From Fibrella rubiginis (GTDB lineage Bacteria; Bacteroidota; Bacteroidia; Cytophagales; Spirosomataceae), in NCBI RefSeq assembly GCF_017353185.1, contig NZ_JAFMYV010000003.1:372001-436000 (forward strand): a stretch of DNA of 64,000 nucleotides. The letters are read 5' to 3'. The translations under genes and the position numbers were made by a program. The notes below the pieces were generated by a model, which saw only the letters and a list, made by a program, of their open reading frames with translations, made no database searches and was not told the DNA's origin. Of the stretch, positions 1 to 8,847 are shown one piece after another. Position 1 is the first letter of the stretch. Each line of letters starts with the position of its first letter.

Positions 1-2354
1 CCGGTGCGGGTGAAAAAGCCCTCGGCGATTCGCTCTATAAAATTGACTTAACAGGTAATCGCACACCCGTGAAAGTGACCATTGCCGAACGGCGGTTGTT
101 GCCTACCAGTGAAGAAAAAGTGCTTTACAACCGCGCACGGACGTTTCGGCTCTACGAAAAGTACGGCGACCTTTACCTGCTCGACCGGCGGGCCGGGCGG
201 GTGCGGACCCTTACCAACACCGTTGAACGGGAAAGCAACCCAGCCTTTTCGGGCGATGAGACGGCCGTAATCTACACCCGCGCCAGCAACCTGTATCGCC
301 TCGATCTGGCTACGGGCATGACTGATCAACTAACCAATTTTGACCCGGCCAAAAAACCTGACGCTACTAAGGCCAACGACCAGGAGTCGTGGCTGCGGAA
401 AGACCAACTGGCCCTGTTCGACGTGCTCCGGCTGCGCAAAGCCAAACGCGAGCAAGGTGAACGCAGTACCAAATCAGAAGCCCCCCGCCGCCCCAAAACG
501 ATCTACACCGACGGACGCACCGTGACCAATGCCAGCCTCAGCCCCGACGGGCGCGTGGTTACCTACGCGCTGATGAAAGCCCCCACGGGTGCCAAAACAA
601 CCATTGTGCCCAACTACATGGCCGAGTCGGGCTTTACGGAAGACCTGCCCGCCCGCACCAAAGTAGGCGCGCCCCTGGCGGCAATGGAACTGATGGTGTA
701 TGACATTGCCCGCGACACGGCTCTCTCGGTGAGCCTTGCCAACCTGCCCGGCATCACTGACAAACCCGATTTTCTGATGCCCGCCGCCGTTACCAGCGGC
801 TCGGCTACGGTGGCGGGACAAGTATCGGTGGCCACCAGTGAAAAGGCCGCGGGAGCGGCTGCGACAAAAGACACCACACGGCAGAGTTCAGCCAAAAAAG
901 GGCCTACAGCGGCTAACCGGGCCGTTTTTGTCAGTGTGCCGGTCTGGGCCGAAGGTGCCGCTGCCCAGTACGCCGTGCTGGTGGTGCGGGCCGTAGATAA
1001 CAAAGATCGCTGGATTATGCTGCTCGACACCGAGAAACCCACCGTGCTTAAGCTCCTGGATCGGCAGCGCGACGAAGCCTGGGTGGGTGGTCCGGGCATT
1101 GGCGGCGGAGGCGGCGCGGGCACACTCGGCTGGCTCGATGCACAAACAATTTATTTCCAGTCCGAGGTGGATGGGTATTCGCATCTGTATAGCCTGAACG
1201 TGCTGACGGGCGAAAAAAAGCAGCTAACCAAGGGCAAATTTGAGGTACAGCAAGTGACGCTTTCGGCCGACAAAAAAACGTTTTACCTCACCACCAATGA
1301 AGTTCACCCCGGCGAACAGCACCTCTACCGCATGGCCATAACCGGCGGCGACCGGGTGCGCCTGACCACGATGACCGGTGCAAACGAGGCCATACTCTCC
1401 CCCGACGAAACGCAGATTGCCTTCCGCTATTCGGCCAGCAACAAGCCGTGGGAGTTGTTTTTAATGGAGGAAAGGAAGAAAGGAGGAAAGGGTAAAAAAA
1501 GCCAGGTTGACAGCGCATGGATGGGGCCGATTCAACTCACCACCAGTACGACGGAGGCATTTCGGGCGTATGCGTGGCGCGAGCCGCAGGTGCTTACCAT
1601 ACCCGCCCGCGACGGCGAACCGATCTATGCCCGGCTCTACAAACCGGCCCCTGATGCACCAGTGAAGGCTACGGGCAAAGCCGTGATTTTTGTGCATGGG
1701 GCGGGGTACTTGCAGAACGCGCACAAATGGTGGAGCCAGTATTACCGCGAATATATGTTCCATAACCTGCTGGTAGACAAGGGCTATACGGTGCTCGACA
1801 TCGACTACCGGGCCTCGGCGGGGTATGGTCGTAACTGGCGCACGGGCATCTACCGATTCATGGGTGGCAAAGACCTCACCGACCATGTGGACGCGGCAAA
1901 CTGGCTGGTGAAAACGCAGGGTATCGACGCCAACCGGATTGGCATATATGGCGGGTCATACGGTGGGTTCATCACGCTCATGGCCATGTTCACTACCCCC
2001 GACGTGTTCAAGGCCGGTGCCGCGCTTCGCCCCGTAACGGACTGGGCCGCTTACAACCACGGCTACACCAGTAACATCCTTAACGAACCTTATGCCGATA
2101 CGCTGGCCTACCGCCGGTCGTCGCCGATTTACCACGCCGCCGGACTGAAAGGCCACCTCCTCATCTGCCACGGCATGGTCGACGTGAACGTGCATTTCCA
2201 GGATGCCGTCCGCCTCACTCAGCGCCTCATCGAGCTAAAAAAGGAAAATTGGGAGCTGGCTCCCTACCCCGTCGAAGACCACGGTTTCGTGGAACCCACC
2301 AGTTGGATGGACGAGTACAAACGCATTCTGAAGCTATTTGAGGAGCGATTGTAA
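1..2354 (+). CDS. S9 family prolyl oligopeptidase-like peptidase (5' truncated by window edge)
   Basis: The frame is open to the window edge, so the start lies outside; at least 783 residues are visible. The N-terminal part has WD40/PD40-like beta-propeller blades (repeats of the type LSPDETQIAF and LSADKKTFYLTT). The C-terminal part is an alpha/beta hydrolase: nucleophile motif GGSYGGF with the serine at 1956-1958, a later HGMVDVNVHF segment that supplies the acid, and DHGF with the catalytic histidine. Such enzymes cut short peptides after the propeller filters substrates by size; in Bacteroidota they are usually periplasmic. The last 75 nt are duplicated at 2935-3009. Family assignment is firm; the substrate is unknown. 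Confidence 0.93.
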   Translation, partial: GAGEKALGDSLYKIDLTGNRTPVKVTIAERRLLPTSEEKVLYNRARTFRLYEKYGDLYLLDRRAGRVRTLTNTVERESNPAFSGDETAVIYTRASNLYRLDLATGMTDQLTNFDPAKKPDATKANDQESWLRKDQLALFDVLRLRKAKREQGERSTKSEAPRRPKTIYTDGRTVTNASLSPDGRVVTYALMKAPTGAKTTIVPNYMAESGFTEDLPARTKVGAPLAAMELMVYDIARDTALSVSLANLPGITDKPDFLMPAAVTSGSATVAGQVSVATSEKAAGAAATKDTTRQSSAKKGPTAANRAVFVSVPVWAEGAAAQYAVLVVRAVDNKDRWIMLLDTEKPTVLKLLDRQRDEAWVGGPGIGGGGGAGTLGWLDAQTIYFQSEVDGYSHLYSLNVLTGEKKQLTKGKFEVQQVTLSADKKTFYLTTNEVHPGEQHLYRMAITGGDRVRLTTMTGANEAILSPDETQIAFRYSASNKPWELFLMEERKKGGKGKKSQVDSAWMGPIQLTTSTTEAFRAYAWREPQVLTIPARDGEPIYARLYKPAPDAPVKATGKAVIFVHGAGYLQNAHKWWSQYYREYMFHNLLVDKGYTVLDIDYRASAGYGRNWRTGIYRFMGGKDLTDHVDAANWLVKTQGIDANRIGIYGGSYGGFITLMAMFTTPDVFKAGAALRPVTDWAAYNHGYTSNILNEPYADTLAYRRSSPIYHAAGLKGHLLICHGMVDVNVHFQDAVRLTQRLIELKKENWELAPYPVEDHGFVEPTSWMDEYKRILKLFEERL

Positions 2355-2356
2355 AC

Positions 2357-2528
2357 TAGTTGATACGGAGTGCATGCTGGTTGGCTTCGCGCGTCGTGCC
2401 CTTCGACAGGCTCAGGGTGACGGGAAACTAGAGTCAACGTACCTGAACTGCTTCAGATGGCCTGTCACCCTGAGCCTGTCGAAGGGCACGACGCGCGAAG
2501 CCAACCAGCATGCACTCCGTATCAACTA
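2357..2528. repeat. Long perfect palindrome, family 1 (CCTTCGACAGGCTCAGG core)
   Basis: Arms 2357-2421 and 2464-2528 are perfect inverted repeats of 65 nt around a 42-nt loop. The palindrome starts 2 nt after the stop codon of the S9 peptidase gene. The inner arm (CCTTCGACAGGCTCAGGGTG) and the first half of the loop (GGAAACTAGAGTCA) are shared with the palindrome at 38552-38765. The outer 43 nt of each arm are largely different. It would fold into a very stable RNA hairpin; there is no clear U-tract. Confidence 0.95.
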
Positions 2529-2558
2529 ACTTACGCTTACTATTTATCATAGACCGTT

Positions 2559-2933
2559 ATGAGCACTTCATCAATGCCTGGAAGCAAACCTTCGGTTAGC
2601 AACCGTCTTCAACATCTGCTGGAAGCAAAGGAAAGCGAACCTGTTTCGGTAATGAAAGACGAGCTTGACTAAATCATTGAGCGCGACCAATTACGAATAA
2701 GCAAGGTGCTTTGGGTACGTGAGTTGGACCTGTTCTTATTTGTCCTCACAAATCGGCGAATCATCAGTCAGCCTTTGTCGATCTATCCAGTACTGCAAGT
2801 CGCGTCCGATGAGCAGCTGACCGATTACATTCTGACCACTTCGGGGGTGCATTGGCCCAGTTTGGACGCTGATTTGAGCTTGAGGGGACTGCTCATACAA
2901 GAAGCTGTGAAGCCCACGCCCATAGTCAGCTAA
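2559..2933 (+). pseudogene. DUF2442-like protein with in-frame stop
   Basis: A frame opens with ATG at 2559, runs 37 codons, hits TAA at 2670-2672 and continues in the same frame to 2933. The downstream part, with ISQPLSIYPVLQ and SGVHWPSLDADLSLRGLL, is typical of DUF2442, a small domain often found beside toxin-antitoxin-like genes. Either a nonsense change broke one gene, or an unrelated 37-codon frame precedes a DUF2442 protein that uses the GTG at 2706. The segment between the palindrome and the duplicated S9 tail looks like inserted or decaying accessory DNA. Confidence 0.6.
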
Positions 2934-2934
2934 T

Positions 2935-3009
2935 CACCGTTTCGTGGAGCCTATCAGTTGGATGGACGAGTACAAACGCATTCTGAAGCTATTTGAGGAG
3001 CGGTTGTAA
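2935..3009 (+). repeat. Duplicated 3' end of the S9 peptidase gene
   Basis: This stretch matches 2280-2354 at about 70 of 75 positions and includes the same stop codon. It would encode SWMDEYKRILKLFEERL again. It is detached from any start and lies downstream of the DUF2442 remnant. The palindrome and the remnant are therefore bracketed by a direct repeat of the gene end, which is a footprint of insertion or of a collapsed duplication. Confidence 0.93.
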
Positions 3010-3012
3010 ATG

Positions 3013-3118
3013 TGCAGTATATTGCATATTTAAACAATATATTGCTTCATACTTGTTAGATGTTGTTTATGTTTGCCTGATGTGCAATACATTGCACATC
3101 AGGCAAACATAAACAACA
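3013..3118. promoter_or_regulatory. Probable HipB operator/promoter region of the hipBST operon
   Basis: A perfect palindrome has arms 3061-3088 and 3091-3118 (28 nt each) with a 2-nt centre, and ends 6 nt before the hipB start. Its core GTGCAATACATTGCAC (3082-3097) resembles two upstream sites, TGCAGTATATTGCA (3013-3026) and CAATATATTG (3035-3044). Clustered short dyads ahead of an XRE-family antitoxin gene are the usual layout for autorepression. Operator function is inferred. Confidence 0.6.
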
Positions 3119-3124
3119 CTCACT

Positions 3125-3328
3125 TTGGCCACTGTCAGTATCAACGACGCAATAGTTCGTCGTCGGCAAAATCTTGGTATCCGCCAAGCCGATCTAGCCA
3201 GTTTGGCGGGTGTCAGTTTGCGGACGCTAATTGCTATTGAGCAGGGAGCGGCTAATCCGTCTATCGATACATTATCAAAGATCGTTGACGTACTTGGTCT
3301 GGAACTGACCCTCACAGTGAAATCATGA
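3125..3328 (+). CDS. hipB: HipB-like XRE antitoxin/repressor
   Basis: A 67-residue helix-turn-helix protein of the Cro/C1 (XRE) type. The HTH is seen in RRRQNLGIRQADLASLAGVS followed by LRTLIAIEQGAANPS and a C-terminal hydrophobic strand. No ATG is available; TTG at 3125 is the only sensible start, just after the large palindrome. The stop overlaps the next start (ATGA), so translation is coupled. By family knowledge it should bind the upstream palindromes, repress the operon, and help neutralise the downstream kinase. The assignment is good; autoregulation is inferred. Confidence 0.85.
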   Translation: MATVSINDAIVRRRQNLGIRQADLASLAGVSLRTLIAIEQGAANPSIDTLSKIVDVLGLELTLTVKS

Positions 3329-3657
3329 GAAGCGCAACGGTTTTCCTGAACGATGTCGTTGTTGGGCATCTCAATGAAGAAGAATCTGGCTATTCGTTTT
3401 GCTACGATGAACGGTTCCTGGCAACGCCCGATGCCCGGCCAATTAGCCTGACATTACCCTTGTCGTCATCGATGTATCAGACGGCGTACCTGTTCGCGTT
3501 TTTCGTAGGCTTACTTCCTGAAGGCTATAACCGATCTGTACAATGTCGCTTGTTGAAGATCGACGAAAACGATGATTTTGGCTTGCTACTAGCCGTGGCC
3601 CATACCGATACGATCGGGGCTGTTCGGGTGGTGGCCGCTTATCCCACTGGCCTATGA
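3325..3657 (+). CDS. hipS: HipS-like small antitoxin (detached HipA N-subdomain 1)
   Basis: A 110-residue protein matching the N-terminal subdomain 1 of HipA kinases: ATVFLNDVVVGHL, then SLTLPLSSS, then FFVGLLPEGYNR. In classical HipA this domain is fused to the kinase. Here it is a separate gene overlapping hipB and hipT by 4 nt at each end (ATGA). Its size and position (hipB-hipS-hipT) match the HipBST systems described in enteropathogenic E. coli, where HipS rather than HipB is the antitoxin. A recent frameshift of an ordinary hipA seems less likely, given both tidy ATGA junctions and the HipT-type loop in the next gene. Confidence 0.82.
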   Translation: MRSATVFLNDVVVGHLNEEESGYSFCYDERFLATPDARPISLTLPLSSSMYQTAYLFAFFVGLLPEGYNRSVQCRLLKIDENDDFGLLLAVAHTDTIGAVRVVAAYPTGL

Positions 3658-4667
3658 ACCTGACCGAATGTCCTTCTTTATTGCAGTCAGGCTACCGAAC
3701 CTACAGCCCAAAGGCCCTGAAGCAACTGTTCGATGGCGCGAAGGTGAGCCATACACTTCCGTTTCTGCACCAAGATATTCGGCGGAGTATTTTTCAATCA
3801 ACCGGACCAAGCACGCCGCGACTGTCCATTTCGGGTGTGCAGGAGAAATATGGCCTGGTTCGTCATGAGAGATCTCTCCTCTTGCCAACCAGCAACGAAC
3901 GGACCCAATATATCCTTAAACCCATTCCATCTGATTTAGACAACGCTACTGCCGTACCGGCTAATGAGCACCTGACGATGCAGATTGCTGGTCAGGTATA
4001 TGGTATTGTCACGGCAGCCAACGGTCTTGTTTTTTTCGACGATAACGAGCCAGCTTTATTGGTCCGGCGGTTCGATGTGAAGCCCGACGGCAGCAAACGG
4101 CGGCAGGAAGATTTCGCCTCATTGTCGGGCCGCACCAAACAATCGGCAGGGCCTGATTTTAAGTATGAGGGTAGTTATGAACAGATTGCGCGATTGATTC
4201 ATCAGTACCTGCCCGCTGCCCGGGTCGAGATTGAAAAATTCTTCCGGCTGGTGCTGTTCAACTACCTATTCTCTAACGGCGACGCACACCTAAAAAACTT
4301 TTCCATACTTGAAACCACCGATGGTGATTTTCTGCTTAGCCCCGCCTACGACCTCATCAACACCAGCCTGCACGTACATGACTCGGACATGGCCCTAAAA
4401 GACGGCCTCTTTGCTGACGACTATGCGACGCCGGGCAGTGAAGTCTACGGCTATTATATCTTCGATGATTTTCTGGAGTTCGGTCTGCGCATTGGCATGA
4501 TGGAAAAGCGCATCCGTCAGCAGATGGCCCCGTTTCAGCAAGATCAGCCACGGGTGCACACCCTTATTGGACGGTCGTTTCTGAGCGAGGCGGATAAAGT
4601 AACGTACCTGGCTTCCTACGAATCACGGTTGAAACGACTAACGTATTCATTTCAGAATAGACTATAA
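3654..4667 (+). CDS. hipT: HipT-like serine/threonine kinase toxin
   Basis: A 337-residue HipA-fold kinase lacking the N-terminal subdomain. The Gly-rich loop region RLSISGVQEKY carries an S-I-S motif at about residues 58-60, the double-serine signature of HipT. A lysine sits in YILKP (about 89), the catalytic Asp in SNGDAHLKNFS (about 210), and the metal-binding Asp in SPAYDLINT (about 233). All key residues are present, so it should be active. Known HipT phosphorylates tryptophanyl-tRNA synthetase and halts translation; whether this one hits the same target cannot be seen. The DUF2442 remnant upstream suggests a small accessory or toxin-antitoxin island. Confidence 0.87.
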   Translation: MNLTECPSLLQSGYRTYSPKALKQLFDGAKVSHTLPFLHQDIRRSIFQSTGPSTPRLSISGVQEKYGLVRHERSLLLPTSNERTQYILKPIPSDLDNATAVPANEHLTMQIAGQVYGIVTAANGLVFFDDNEPALLVRRFDVKPDGSKRRQEDFASLSGRTKQSAGPDFKYEGSYEQIARLIHQYLPAARVEIEKFFRLVLFNYLFSNGDAHLKNFSILETTDGDFLLSPAYDLINTSLHVHDSDMALKDGLFADDYATPGSEVYGYYIFDDFLEFGLRIGMMEKRIRQQMAPFQQDQPRVHTLIGRSFLSEADKVTYLASYESRLKRLTYSFQNRL

Positions 4668-4724
4668 CTACTCAGTAGGTTTACTTATCTTGCCAGTACG
4701 CATTCAATACTTACTGGCTTGTCT

Positions 4725-7700
4725 ATGTCAACACTCTACCGATTATTGGTTGTAGCCCTGCTGTGGCCGTATACCTGCTTAGCCCAATATAACCCCAACG
4801 TAACGGCCAAAGCCACGCCCGTCTGCGAAGGGCAACTCATCTACCTCTACGCCCAGTGGACACCGCCATCCGCGGGCACCACCGCTACCTTCTTCTGGAG
4901 TGGCCCCAACAGCTTTACCAGCAGCAGTTTTACGCCCTCGGTACCCTACAGCTCAGCGGCCATGAGCGGCCCATATAGCCTGACCATAGCCTATACCGGC
5001 ACCAACACCGGCTTTGCCACCAGTAGCGTAACCCCCGCCCTGGGTACGCCCAAAGTGAGTGCCCTGGGGCGTACTACAGATTCACCTTACTGGTCAAAGG
5101 CAGTAGTCGCATGCGCACCCAGCAGTTTATCCTTAACCGCCGACTTCCAGGGGCATCCGGCCTCGACAATTTATCTCTGGACTGGGCCAAACAGTTATTC
5201 CAGCAATAGCCGATCACCCGTAGTTACCGGATCACTCGTACCCGCGGGACAGTATATTCTCACGGCTACGTTTCCAGGTACGTGTGGCACAGTAAAGGAT
5301 ACCGTCTCGCTGTCGCTACCACTATTACCAACGGTGAGTGCGACATCCTCAACTGGTAGTGGAGCTACCACAAACACATTTTGCCCTAGTGTGCCTGTTA
5401 TCTTGAGAGTGGGTACCACTGGGAGTACGGCTGCGGTAGTCGCCTACGTTTGGACAACACCAACGGGGCTGACCGTTGGCACAGGTACCAGCGTTACGGT
5501 AACAAGCCCAAACGTAGCAGCCGCTAGTGCCGTGTATCAGGTACGTGGTTTCAGTTCGTGTGGCACTTCAACTTCAGCAACAACAACGGTAAATACAAGT
5601 AATAGCTCTGTCACCGCACTCGGCCGGGTTAATACTAGCTATAGTTCGTACATCACTACGTGCGCTGCAACAAGTTATAGCCTTGCTGTAAACGTGGCTC
5701 AACCACCCATCATTGCCTTCGCCTGGTCGGGGCCGAATAATTTTACCAGTACGCTTAATCAGCCTAATGTAACAGGGACACCAGTTCCGCCAGGTGCTTA
5801 TAGTGTCGTTGTTACTCACGAAGGAGGGTGTACGTCCAACGGTGTGGCGACACTACAGTATGGTAACCCAACTGTCTATATGGGTTTCGCGCCAGAAATA
5901 CGTACATGCGCCGGAACGCCCGTTACGCTAAGTGCCTTGCTTCAGTATGGACCGTCCACGATGAACTACACGTGGCGAGGCCCCAACGGGTTTGTTAGCA
6001 ATGGGGCTACCATAACGGTTTCTAACCCATCAACAGGCCTATACTATGCTGATGCGGTTTATTCAGGGGCTTGCTCCGGCACAGCAACCAATTCAATACA
6101 GGTAATTATTGCCCCGCCTCCAGTAACGCCTACAGCCAAAACGAGTTGGAGCAGTGCCTACCAAGTAGCAAGTGCTACCTGTCCTACGACTCGCCTCGAT
6201 CTAACAACAGACATTCCTGCTTCCGCTTCGGCCACCTATAGCTGGTCTGGACCGAATGGTTTTGTTAGTACCAATGCCGCTCCTTTTTTGGAGGGGTCGC
6301 CAGTGCCTGCTGGTGCATATTCAGTATCGGTCACTTTTCCCAACGGATGTGGCACTTCAACAGCTAGGTATTCGCTGATCTACAAGAAGCCCACGCTCAC
6401 TGTTTATGAGGGTAATTCTAGGCCAGGTCGCTATTGTCCCGGCACTGCAACTTCGCTGTTAGTATTGGCTTCACCGAGCGGTATACCTTTTGTAGCCCAA
6501 TGGGCAGGGCCAAGTAATTTCTCGGCGACTGGCACAACGGTAGAGATCCCCAACGCTCAGGCTGGCATCTATAGTGTAACAGCTACATTTCCAGCGAGTT
6601 GCTCGGCGAACTCCGTTGCAGTAAAAGAGCTAACCATTGGTCCGCCGCCTATCACGGTACAGGCGAGTGCCTTGTCCGGACAGATCAGCCAATCAAGATT
6701 ATATACTGATGACGTGAACTACGCCTGTACGGGTACAGTCGTTCAACTTACGGCCTCGCCCACATCCGGTACGCCGGTTGCATATCGATGGCAGGGGCCA
6801 AACGGCTTCGCAGGGGTGTCAAGTCAAGTTACGCTACTGGCGATGACGTCAGCTCTGGCAGGTATTTATAGCGTCACAGCGCTATATGATGGCTTTTGCC
6901 AGGGATATTCGACAGAGTTTACTCGCATTGCTGCCCGGCCAGCACCTAACCTAATTGTGCAATGGGAGCGGTTAGCCTATTCACAAGGAAGCTCAGTAAC
7001 TGATTATATAACCCCATTGGCTATTTGTGAGAGCAATCACCTTAGGCTGCGAACCGGTACGTTTGGCTTCGAAAGTGCATACAGTTATAGTAGTAACCTG
7101 CTTTGGGAAGGCCCAAATGGTTTCACTTCGAACGCACCCGATATTTATATCGCAAACCCTGATCCTGCTAAGGCAGGTCGCTATGTCCTGACAACCACCT
7201 ATGGGCCAGCCTGTAACAATGCCGTTGTCAAAGACACAGCCTATGTGCTGTATGGTGTACAGCCACCCACAATACGGGCAACGCAACAAGTTGTTGCAGC
7301 TGGGGCATCAGTCACGCTATACGCCGACAATTGTAAAAGTTCTTATGCATATAAAATCGTGTGGTCTAATGGCATGGTAGGGCAAAGTATAACCGTGTCC
7401 CCAACTGAAACAACCACCTATCGGGCCACCTGCACTGTCAACATCTGCACCAGCAACCCCTCTGAGCCGCTGACTATTACAGTGTTGAATACCCCCGTCG
7501 CTGACGTAGCCTTGCGGATGAAGACAGACCGGCATGTGGCGAGTGTGGGCGAACCCATTTCGGTAACCATAACCGCCGTGAACGAAGGCACCGCCACGGC
7601 GTCTAACTTACAGGTGCTGAGTCGTTTACCTGCTTCGCTGGCCGTTCAGAATCTGGGCGATATGCAGGCCATTTCGGGCGGAGTGCAGGGGAGTATTGCG

Positions 7701-8348
7701 TCGCTGGCTGCGGGTATGACACAGAATCTGGCGTTTACCATCACCCAGCAGTCGCCAGGCAGTAGTCGGCTGGCGGCGCAACTTGTTTCGTCAGACAACC
7801 CCGACGTTGACTCATGGCCTAACTCCGGTACTAATGACGGGCAGGACGACGTGGCTTGGGTGAATCTCCTCACTACCCAACCGGGCGGCATAACCGAATC
7901 GCCAGAACCGTTTCCGGCGGTGCTGCCAGCGGCAAACACAGTACCCGTTACGCTACCAGATGGTTTAGTTGATTTGAGCCTTGCCCTGAAAACAAGCAAC
8001 GCCGCGCCTAAGCCGGGGGATGTTTTTTCAGTTAGCCTGATCATCAGTAATGAACAATCGCGCCGGATGCTTACGCCATCGCTGCGGTGTCTGCTGCCGG
8101 CAGGCCTCACGTTCCTTAACGGTACAGGTGCGACGGTCGCAGGTCAGCAGGTAACTATTGCCGGGGGTGATTATTTCTGCGATCCATTTATCATTTATCA
8201 GTTTCTGGTGCAGGCCGTTAGCCTTGGCGATAAAACGATAGTGGCCGAGATACAGACCTGCGATTGGCCCGACACCGACAGCACTCCTAGTAACGGCACC
8301 GACAATGGCGAAGATGATACCGCCAAGGTCTATCTGCGGGTGCGGTAG
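4725..8348 (+). CDS. Large secreted Ig/PKD-like repeat protein with DUF11 domains
   Basis: A 1207-residue protein. ATG at 4725 is preferred over an upstream TTG because it gives a clean signal peptide (MSTLYRLLVVALLWPYTCLA). About eight Ig-like repeats follow, each marked by W-S/T/R/Q-G-P-N-x-F/Y and a cysteine pair about 80-100 residues apart, for example FFWSGPNSFTSS, AFAWSGPNNFTS, YSWSGPNGFVST and LWEGPNGFTSN. The last third has two DUF11-type domains (DVALRMKTDRHVASVGEP and VDLSLALKTSNAAPKPGD). No T9SS sorting domain is seen at the C-terminus, so export beyond the periplasm is uncertain. An adhesive or structural surface role is inferred. TATCTTGC at about 4688 weakly resembles a Bacteroidota -7 element. 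Confidence 0.8.
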   Translation: MSTLYRLLVVALLWPYTCLAQYNPNVTAKATPVCEGQLIYLYAQWTPPSAGTTATFFWSGPNSFTSSSFTPSVPYSSAAMSGPYSLTIAYTGTNTGFATSSVTPALGTPKVSALGRTTDSPYWSKAVVACAPSSLSLTADFQGHPASTIYLWTGPNSYSSNSRSPVVTGSLVPAGQYILTATFPGTCGTVKDTVSLSLPLLPTVSATSSTGSGATTNTFCPSVPVILRVGTTGSTAAVVAYVWTTPTGLTVGTGTSVTVTSPNVAAASAVYQVRGFSSCGTSTSATTTVNTSNSSVTALGRVNTSYSSYITTCAATSYSLAVNVAQPPIIAFAWSGPNNFTSTLNQPNVTGTPVPPGAYSVVVTHEGGCTSNGVATLQYGNPTVYMGFAPEIRTCAGTPVTLSALLQYGPSTMNYTWRGPNGFVSNGATITVSNPSTGLYYADAVYSGACSGTATNSIQVIIAPPPVTPTAKTSWSSAYQVASATCPTTRLDLTTDIPASASATYSWSGPNGFVSTNAAPFLEGSPVPAGAYSVSVTFPNGCGTSTARYSLIYKKPTLTVYEGNSRPGRYCPGTATSLLVLASPSGIPFVAQWAGPSNFSATGTTVEIPNAQAGIYSVTATFPASCSANSVAVKELTIGPPPITVQASALSGQISQSRLYTDDVNYACTGTVVQLTASPTSGTPVAYRWQGPNGFAGVSSQVTLLAMTSALAGIYSVTALYDGFCQGYSTEFTRIAARPAPNLIVQWERLAYSQGSSVTDYITPLAICESNHLRLRTGTFGFESAYSYSSNLLWEGPNGFTSNAPDIYIANPDPAKAGRYVLTTTYGPACNNAVVKDTAYVLYGVQPPTIRATQQVVAAGASVTLYADNCKSSYAYKIVWSNGMVGQSITVSPTETTTYRATCTVNICTSNPSEPLTITVLNTPVADVALRMKTDRHVASVGEPISVTITAVNEGTATASNLQVLSRLPASLAVQNLGDMQAISGGVQGSIASLAAGMTQNLAFTITQQSPGSSRLAAQLVSSDNPDVDSWPNSGTNDGQDDVAWVNLLTTQPGGITESPEPFPAVLPAANTVPVTLPDGLVDLSLALKTSNAAPKPGDVFSVSLIISNEQSRRMLTPSLRCLLPAGLTFLNGTGATVAGQQVTIAGGDYFCDPFIIYQFLVQAVSLGDKTIVAEIQTCDWPDTDSTPSNGTDNGEDDTAKVYLRVR

Positions 8349-8447
8349 TAGCATTTAACCAGCTTATAATTTGATTTAGCCAACAATACGGGCAATCATG
8401 CTGTTTATACGTTACGGTTGACTTGTCCCGTCAGCTACACGACGACT

Positions 8448-8711
8448 ATGAAAAAGACCCTTTTGATGCTGGCCATAGTGGCCGCAACTTTCGCAACTGC
8501 CCAGGCGCAGGACGTGAAAGAAAATGCCAAAGCAACGGGCCGTGCGGCCAAGAAAACCATGAACGCTGCCGGTGATAAAATTGACCGCGAGGCCAATGAA
8601 GCGAAGCAGGATGTGAAGCAGGAAAGCCGCGAGGCGAAGCAGGGCATGAAACGCGCCGCCCGCAAAACCAAGCACACGGTGAAGCACACAGCTCACAAAA
8701 TGACCAACTAG
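8448..8711 (+). CDS. Small exported Lys-rich helical protein
   Basis: An 87-residue protein. The ATG at 8448 gives a signal peptide (MKKTLLMLAIVAATFATAQA). The mature part is almost entirely charged heptad-like helix rich in Lys, Ala, Glu and Arg (KQDVKQESREAKQG) and ends in a very basic, His-containing tail (KTKHTVKHTAHKMTN). It resembles CsbD/YtxH/apolipoprotein-like stress proteins in composition only; no family is recognised. A clean intrinsic terminator follows at 8734. Function unknown. Confidence 0.7.
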   Translation: MKKTLLMLAIVAATFATAQAQDVKENAKATGRAAKKTMNAAGDKIDREANEAKQDVKQESREAKQGMKRAARKTKHTVKHTAHKMTN

Positions 8712-8733
8712 TCTGGCAATAGCGCCATAAATT

Positions 8734-8767
8734 AAAAAGGTCAGATTCCACAGAATCTGACCTTTTT
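8734..8767 (+). terminator. Intrinsic terminator after the small basic protein gene
   Basis: Perfect 15-nt arms (8734-8748 and 8753-8767) around CACA, with A5 before and T5 after, so it can work in both directions. Confidence 0.88.
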
Positions 8768-8847
8768 CTTGTTACAACGGTCAGGCAGCTTTGCCTTGAC
8801 GCACCCAGGCATTGGCCCGTATCACGTTCTCCCGTTTATTTGTGCTT

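Noticed and set aside
3325..4667. Frameshifted hipA pseudogene
   Set aside because: Both parts have clean starts, ATGA overlaps and intact catalytic residues, and the kinase has the HipT-type S-I-S loop, so a natural split system fits better.
4719..4724. TTG start for the large Ig-like protein
   Set aside because: ATG at 4725 gives a clean signal peptide; similar upstream TTG or GTG extensions for moaD and the glycosyltransferase were dropped for the same reason.
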